Source: Pleomorphovibrio marinus
GTDB taxonomy: Bacteria > Bacteroidota > Bacteroidia > Cytophagales > Cyclobacteriaceae
DNA length: 64,000 nt
NCBI RefSeq assembly: GCF_003347495.1
Contig: NZ_QCXY01000001.1
Coordinates: 1,302,001 to 1,366,000 of the forward strand
Direction of reading: 5' to 3'
Shown: in pieces, positions 59,721 through 64,000 of the stretch
Layout of the letters: each line of letters starts with the position of its first letter
How positions within the stretch are numbered: the stretch's first letter is position 1
Translations under genes and position numbers: made by a program
The notes under the pieces: model-generated
Told to the model about the DNA's origin: nothing
The model's database searches: none
The model's input: only the letters and a program-made list of their open reading frames with translations

Positions 59721-60788
59721 TCAAGACCAAGCCTTTTTTAAAAACCGCAACCAGTTCCCATGCATGACTAGAGCAATATCTTGTTCCGAATATCCCCTTT
59801 TGGCTAGCATATCGGGGATTCTGCTCAAGTCGCTGATGGTTTCTAAGTCATAGGGGCTTTGTTCCCTTCCGTATGCACCATCCAGGTCGGATCCAATTCC
59901 GATGTGTTTTGCATTTCCAGCAATTTGACAGATATGATCCATGTGATCTACTATGACCTCCAAGTGACAGCCCATTTCCTTTGGGAGGGATTTTCCCTTA
60001 ATCCATCCCGGAACCATCATCCATGCATCCAGGGCTCCACCAATCACGGCCCCCCTGTCAATCAGGGCTTTTATTTGTTCATCGCTAAATTGCCTGTTAT
60101 GGTCAACTAATGCTCGGCAGTTATTATGGCTAGCCCATACATGCCCATGGAAGTGGTCAAGTGATGGCCAGAAGCATTCATCACAGAGGTGAGTGGCATC
60201 CAGAATAATATTCAGGCGTTCCATTTCACGGAGTAGTTCCTTGCCTTTTTTCCCCAATGGAGCGGAGGCATCAGTGCCATAAGCATACCTCCCCGGACCG
60301 TAGTGCGCCGGCCCAAGAGCTCTCAGCCCTCCTTCATAGGATTTTTCCAGATAGCTTACATCCACAATAGAATCGGCCCCTTCTAGAGAGAGGATATAGC
60401 CCACAGGTTTTTTTTCCTCTTTTCCCCCCTCCCACAGCTTTAAATGCTTCTCCAAGGAGGGTAAATCGGTGATGGGAGCCATTTCACCCAGGTTTTCCAT
60501 TACCTTATAATAAGCCAATTGCCCTTGAGTCTGTGCCCATGCCTGAGCAGGGGAATGCCATCCGGGAAGGGAACTCCCCTTTTCTACATAGCGGGCAATT
60601 TGAGTGGCAACTACAAGCCCTATTTCTGCCTCTCTAAGGGCTGGCAATGAAACAGTTGCATTTCCCCTGTCCACTTTGTCGGTAAGTCCCCTTTCTCTTT
60701 CGTTTATTTCTTCCACGCTGAGGGTCAAGTCCCGGTTCCATTCCAAGGCATTCATGCTCAGGTCTAAATGTGCATCTATGGTAAACAT
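59721..60788 (-). CDS. membrane dipeptidase family protein (M19)
   Basis: 355 residues. The N-terminal IDAHLDLSMNALEWNRD gives the first metal ligands (His and Asp). SLEGADSIVD supplies the bridging glutamate, ILDATHLCDECF the next histidine, and WASHNNCRALVDHNRQ the last, as in renal-dipeptidase-like metalloenzymes. M19 enzymes tolerate D-residues at the C-terminal side of dipeptides. No signal peptide is seen, so a cytoplasmic enzyme is likely. It is the last gene of the operon with the DSD1-type enzyme, RidA and GntP permease. Confidence 0.88.
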   Translation of the reverse strand: MFTIDAHLDLSMNALEWNRDLTLSVEEINERERGLTDKVDRGNATVSLPALREAEIGLVVATQIARYVEKGSSLPGWHSPAQAWAQTQGQLAYYKVMENLGEMAPITDLPSLEKHLKLWEGGKEEKKPVGYILSLEGADSIVDVSYLEKSYEGGLRALGPAHYGPGRYAYGTDASAPLGKKGKELLREMERLNIILDATHLCDECFWPSLDHFHGHVWASHNNCRALVDHNRQFSDEQIKALIDRGAVIGGALDAWMMVPGWIKGKSLPKEMGCHLEVIVDHMDHICQIAGNAKHIGIGSDLDGAYGREQSPYDLETISDLSRIPDMLAKRGYSEQDIALVMHGNWLRFLKKAWS

Positions 60789-60818
60789 ATTGGTGTCTGT
60801 TTTTGAAATTGCATGGTC

Positions 60819-61937
60819 TCAAAAGTTGATTTTTTTATCGCGAGCAATGGTTTTCCATTCCCCGGTAATTTCTCCATCGACCATTACATGGACACTATCG
60901 TACATGGAGACGGTGGGGCAAATATGATGAGGAACCCCATATAGCACTTGGCCTATTTGATAGGCAGTGTCATCTTCTACTTTGAGCACCAGATGTTCCT
61001 CGCTTTGACTTAATGGAGTAAGACTTGAAGCATTTTGGAAATACACCCTATTTTCGATTGGATTCTCAGGTGCTATTGATTTATGTCCCAAGTCCACACA
61101 TATTATTCCCTCGGCAGGCTTCGATACGACTCTGCACATTACGGCGGCAGCTGGCTCAAAATCCAGCTCCTGCAGGATTTCTTGATATCCTGCATCCCAG
61201 TAGATAAATGTGCCGGGTGCACAGATGACATTTTCCCTTTGTGCATGAATACTGAAAGTAGTGGAACCTCCAGCTATCATTTCAAGCTGATAACCTTTTT
61301 TTGTGAGCAGTTCCCATGTTTCTTGAAGTGGTTGAAAGGCGGCATCACAAGCTTTTTTCCTTTTCTCCCAGTCCACATCCCTTAGGTGGCCATCATACAG
61401 GTGAAAACCTTTAAGGAGTAGATTTGGGAGGGTTTGGCAATATTCGAAGAGCTCCAAAGCACCATCACCTGGCGAAATCCCCGTTCTGTTGGTTCCGGCA
61501 TTTATATCCATATAGGTGTTTAGCTTTACGCCATTCGTAGCACCTAAGGAATTGAGTTCCCCTGCTACTTGTATATGATCTACTAGACAGGCCCAAATTA
61601 CATTAGGGTGCTGTTTGATCAACTCAAGCCATCTCTTTTGTTTTGGCCCCACAGGTTGATATGCGAGAAGGATATCTTTGGCTCCGGCCTTTAGCAACAT
61701 TTCAGCTTCTGCGATAGTGGCACACTTAAATTTATCGATGCCAGCCTCCATCATTAGCCTGCAGCCTTCAATGGATTTATTGGTTTTTACGTGTGGCCTT
61801 AGCCGCTTTGCATTGCCTACTTTCGCAATGGCTTTTTGAATATTACTTTTGGCCTTGCTTAAATTGACGATCAAAGCAGGGGTGTCCACCTCATCCTCAT
61901 GGGTGAGTTGGTACCAGTTTAACTTAGAAGTTTCCAT
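60819..61937 (-). CDS. DSD1-family PLP enzyme (D-serine dehydratase / D-threonine aldolase-like)
   Basis: 372 residues. The fold-type III PLP domain begins at DTPALIVNLSKAKSNI, with the cofactor lysine K51 in RLRPHVKTNKS. The C-terminal metal site is PHHICPT, giving H338 and C340. A His-x-Cys pair is the zinc site reported for eukaryotic-type D-serine dehydratases, while D-threonine aldolases have Asp in the second place, so dehydratase activity on D-serine or a 3-hydroxy-D-amino acid is favoured (inference). It ends 30 bases before the dipeptidase and starts 4 bases after ridA. Confidence 0.85.
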   Translation of the reverse strand: METSKLNWYQLTHEDEVDTPALIVNLSKAKSNIQKAIAKVGNAKRLRPHVKTNKSIEGCRLMMEAGIDKFKCATIAEAEMLLKAGAKDILLAYQPVGPKQKRWLELIKQHPNVIWACLVDHIQVAGELNSLGATNGVKLNTYMDINAGTNRTGISPGDGALELFEYCQTLPNLLLKGFHLYDGHLRDVDWEKRKKACDAAFQPLQETWELLTKKGYQLEMIAGGSTTFSIHAQRENVICAPGTFIYWDAGYQEILQELDFEPAAAVMCRVVSKPAEGIICVDLGHKSIAPENPIENRVYFQNASSLTPLSQSEEHLVLKVEDDTAYQIGQVLYGVPHHICPTVSMYDSVHVMVDGEITGEWKTIARDKKINF

Positions 61938-61941
61938 CCTA

Positions 61942-62412
61942 TTAGGCTAATTCAAACAAAGCTTCGATCTCCACTGGGATGTTTCCCGGCAATGAGCCAA
62001 ATCCCACGGCGCTCCTTGTGCCTATGCCCTTTTCTTTTCCCCAAATCTCTGCAAAAAGCTCACTGCAGCCATTGATAACAAAGGGGTGCTCTTCAAACTC
62101 CAAGGTGCAATTTACCATTCCCAGGACTTTTATGACCCTCTTCACCTTGTTCAGGCTACCCAGGTTGGACTGGATAGTGGAAAGCATGGTAAGCCCGACC
62201 TGCCTTGCGGCCAATTTGCCTTGTTCTTTGTCCATGTCCTTACCCACCCTTCCTTTTATCAATGAGCCGTCATCCTGAACTGGGCCATGCCCGGAGAGAT
62301 AAAGGTGTTTTCCGTCAATTAAATAAGGGATATATACACCCATTGGCGCCGGCGCTGGTGGCAAAGTTAGTCCTAGGGCTTTTAATCGTGATTCTGCTGA
62401 AGTAGATTCCAT
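61942..62412 (-). CDS. RidA family protein (reactive enamine/imine deaminase)
   Basis: 156 residues, longer than classic RidA because of an N-terminal extension. Signatures are YLIDGKHLYLSGHGPVQDDG and, near the end, GTRSAVGFGSLPGNIPVEIE with the arginine that binds the carboxylate of the imine. RidA proteins hydrolyse the 2-aminoacrylate released by serine and threonine dehydratases. Lying directly before a PLP dehydratase-like gene, it fits detoxification of that enzyme's product. Confidence 0.88.
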   Translation of the reverse strand: MESTSAESRLKALGLTLPPAPAPMGVYIPYLIDGKHLYLSGHGPVQDDGSLIKGRVGKDMDKEQGKLAARQVGLTMLSTIQSNLGSLNKVKRVIKVLGMVNCTLEFEEHPFVINGCSELFAEIWGKEKGIGTRSAVGFGSLPGNIPVEIEALFELA

Positions 62413-62450
62413 AATTGTAAACTGTGGTTGATGATTAGAAAGGGACTAAG

Positions 62451-63770
62451 TTAAAAAATTATATGCAAAGCAAACACCCCAAGCAAACCCAAGATAGATG
62501 CGATGGTTTCTATAAGTGACCAAGAAAGGAGGGTTTGCCGTACAGAAAGGTTAAAATACTCCTTTACCAGCCAAAAACCACCGTCATTGAAATGGGAAAA
62601 GATGATGCTGCCGGCACCGATGGATAATACCATCAGGTTGGGATCTGCGGCTCCAGAGGCAACTATAGGCGCAACCATGCCGGCAGCGGTGAGGGCAGCG
62701 ACTGTGGCAGAACCAATGGATACTCGAATTGCTGCCGCCATTAACCACCCCAATACCAATGGATGGATAGGCCAATCCTGAAGTGCCGTGGCCAAATCTG
62801 CGCTTATGCCACTGGCTACCAGTACTTCCTTAAATGCCCCCGATCCGGCAATTATCAAAATCACCAATGCGATTTCTTTCACAGCCTGCCCATATTCATC
62901 CATAATGCGGGCAATGGGCTTTCCCTGAAAAACCCCAAGAGAGTAAGTAGCAAAGGCCAATGAAAAGAGCATTACGGCAGATGGGTCTCCAATTAACCGT
63001 AATACTGGGTAGAAAGTATGTTGATCCTCTATATACAAAAGCAGCAAAGAGGTACTTATCAATAAAAACACCGGGAGGAGGGAGGATAAAAGGCTGTTAG
63101 CCAATGAAGGCAAAGTATGGGATGGCTTATTTTCCCCCCTAAAGGAAGCTAGTGGTTTGGACACTATGCCCTTAATCCAAGAAGTGTTGGCAATAAGGGG
63201 GCCTGAAACAATGATAATGGGTATAGAAATGATCAGCCCGTAAATTAAGGTGAGCCCCATGTTGGCATCAAATTGAACCACCAAAGCTACCGGTGCCGGA
63301 TGTGGAGGCAAAAGCCCATGGGTAACGGATAATGCAGCTAACATGGGAACCCCCACAAACATGGTGGGGATTTTATACTGATAGGCTATGGTAAAAACAA
63401 GGGGTACTAGCAACACAAAACCCACGCTGAAAAATAGGGTAATGCCTACCACAAATGCCGTCAAGCCAATTGCCCAATGTATCCTCTTTTTGCCAAATAA
63501 TTGCGTGAGGAAAATGGCAATACGCTGGGCTGCCCCGCTTTCTGCAACAATTTTACCCAGCATAGCACCAAGTACGATTACGATCACCAAAGAACCGAGC
63601 AGGTCACCTATGCCCTTTTGGATTGCTCCCATTATCTCCTCGAGAGGAATGCCCAGCAGGATTCCCGCAAAGAGGGAAACCACTAAAAAGGCCAGAAAAG
63701 GCTCAATCTTGGCCCAAACAATAAACAAAATCAGCAGGAGAATGCTGAGTCCAATTGCAAGGAAAGTCAT
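62451..63770 (-). CDS. GntP-family permease (gluconate / D-serine transporter-like)
   Basis: 439 residues, about 12-14 membrane segments. The family core has GLLPPHPAPVALVVQFDANMG and RVSIGSATVAALTAAGMVAP, typical of GntP proton symporters, which include gluconate carriers and the D-serine carrier DsdX. As first gene of an operon with RidA, a DSD1-type enzyme and a dipeptidase, uptake of D-serine or a related hydroxy-amino acid is more likely than gluconate (inference from context). Confidence 0.88.
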   Translation of the reverse strand: MTFLAIGLSILLLILFIVWAKIEPFLAFLVVSLFAGILLGIPLEEIMGAIQKGIGDLLGSLVIVIVLGAMLGKIVAESGAAQRIAIFLTQLFGKKRIHWAIGLTAFVVGITLFFSVGFVLLVPLVFTIAYQYKIPTMFVGVPMLAALSVTHGLLPPHPAPVALVVQFDANMGLTLIYGLIISIPIIIVSGPLIANTSWIKGIVSKPLASFRGENKPSHTLPSLANSLLSSLLPVFLLISTSLLLLYIEDQHTFYPVLRLIGDPSAVMLFSLAFATYSLGVFQGKPIARIMDEYGQAVKEIALVILIIAGSGAFKEVLVASGISADLATALQDWPIHPLVLGWLMAAAIRVSIGSATVAALTAAGMVAPIVASGAADPNLMVLSIGAGSIIFSHFNDGGFWLVKEYFNLSVRQTLLSWSLIETIASILGLLGVFALHIIF

Positions 63771-63907
63771 GTGAATCTGGATTGCTTTTAATGTTAAAAA
63801 GTACTACATTTTTTTTTCTTTGCCTAATTAGCCTTGGCTTTGCCAAGCAGGTTCACTGGAGATATCTTGTTTTTTCCCTCTCTTGCCGCTGTTTTGCACC
63901 TTCCAAA

Positions 63908-64000
63908 TTAAGGGAATGATTTCATCCATTTTAGTACGAACCTTCCGGCGGAACTTTCAATGAGTATGACATAAATTCCCGGAGATAAATATCTAAGTGG
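63908..64000 (-). CDS. C-terminal tail of a T9SS-secreted protein (5' part outside window)
   Basis: Thirty codons run from the window edge to a TAA at 63908: PLRYLSPGIYVILIESSAGR followed by FVLKWMKSFP. The LSPGIYVI...AGRFVLKWMK pattern is the type A C-terminal sorting domain of the type IX secretion system of Bacteroidota, which directs export through the outer membrane. The rest of the protein lies beyond the window, so its function is unknown. The 137 bases between it and the GntP permease show no feature. Confidence 0.75.
   Translation of the reverse strand, partial: PLRYLSPGIYVILIESSAGRFVLKWMKSFP

Noticed and set aside
1-64000. CRISPR arrays, tRNA or rRNA genes, riboswitches
   Set aside because: I looked for regularly spaced repeats, tRNA T-loop motifs and FMN, lysine or TPP riboswitch cores near ribH, lysC and others, and saw none. 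A covariance-model scan would settle it.

Overview
The window is chromosomal DNA of a member of Bacteroidota, most likely Cytophagales (Cyclobacteriaceae-like, in the range of Cyclobacterium, Algoriphagus or Echinicola). This rests on family content: DUF4221 lipoproteins, the Bacteroidota run coaX / outer-membrane protein / TPR / LptC / CNNM / PpiD, a fused CrtYcd-type lycopene cyclase and a type IX secretion sorting tail at the right edge. It also rests on promoters of the TTTG / TAnnTTTG class and the general lack of Shine-Dalgarno sequences. The genus is inference. I found no rRNA, tRNA, CRISPR array or intact insertion sequence.

Layout. 0-2.8 kb: a truncated DUF4406 gene, a NudK-type Nudix hydrolase, a HepT/MntA pair and a PanE-like reductase. 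3-7.7 kb: a secreted M14 carboxypeptidase, then convergent DNA-repair genes (3-methyladenine glycosylase, DASH cryptochrome). 7.8-23.3 kb is an accessory, decaying region. It holds three intact AAA_14/DUF4143 ATPases and one remnant, three intact and two broken DUF4221 lipoproteins, a VapBC pair, a frameshifted nucleotidyltransferase pair, a cytochrome c with an in-frame stop, and a few small metabolic genes. 23.4-38 kb is core metabolism: glnK-amt, a nucleotidyltransferase, DoxX, recF, pdhA, a TPR protein, ribH, lysC, an ABC exporter, nadC and gpmI. 38-54 kb: nhaD, glutamate dehydrogenase, anmK, coaX, an envelope-biogenesis run, then rsmI, suhB and sdaA. 54.3-59.5 kb is a six-gene carotenoid operon read leftward, headed by an ECF sigma factor (sigma, crtI, crtB, crtYcd, ispH, crtW). 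59.7-63.8 kb is a leftward operon (GntP permease, RidA, DSD1-type PLP enzyme, M19 dipeptidase) that reads as D-amino-acid (D-serine-like) uptake and breakdown. The window ends in the C-terminal tail of a T9SS-secreted protein.

The most unusual signals are non-coding. First, each of the three intact AAA_14/DUF4143 ATPases carries its own, different, highly ordered repeat just upstream: a 22-bp direct repeat with a 33-bp period, a perfect 23+23-bp palindrome plus a second dyad over the start codon, or two dyads with a 32-bp period. This looks like gene-specific self-regulation or self-recognition. Second, a structured dispersed repeat of about 140-160 bp occurs at four loci, always in the orientation of the downstream gene. 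It ends at ATGAAA, so its right edge coincides with the start codon of lysC, a DUF6787 gene, a small membrane protein gene and the glutamate dehydrogenase gene. Third, a smaller two-hairpin repeat tracks the DUF4221 genes and pseudogenes.
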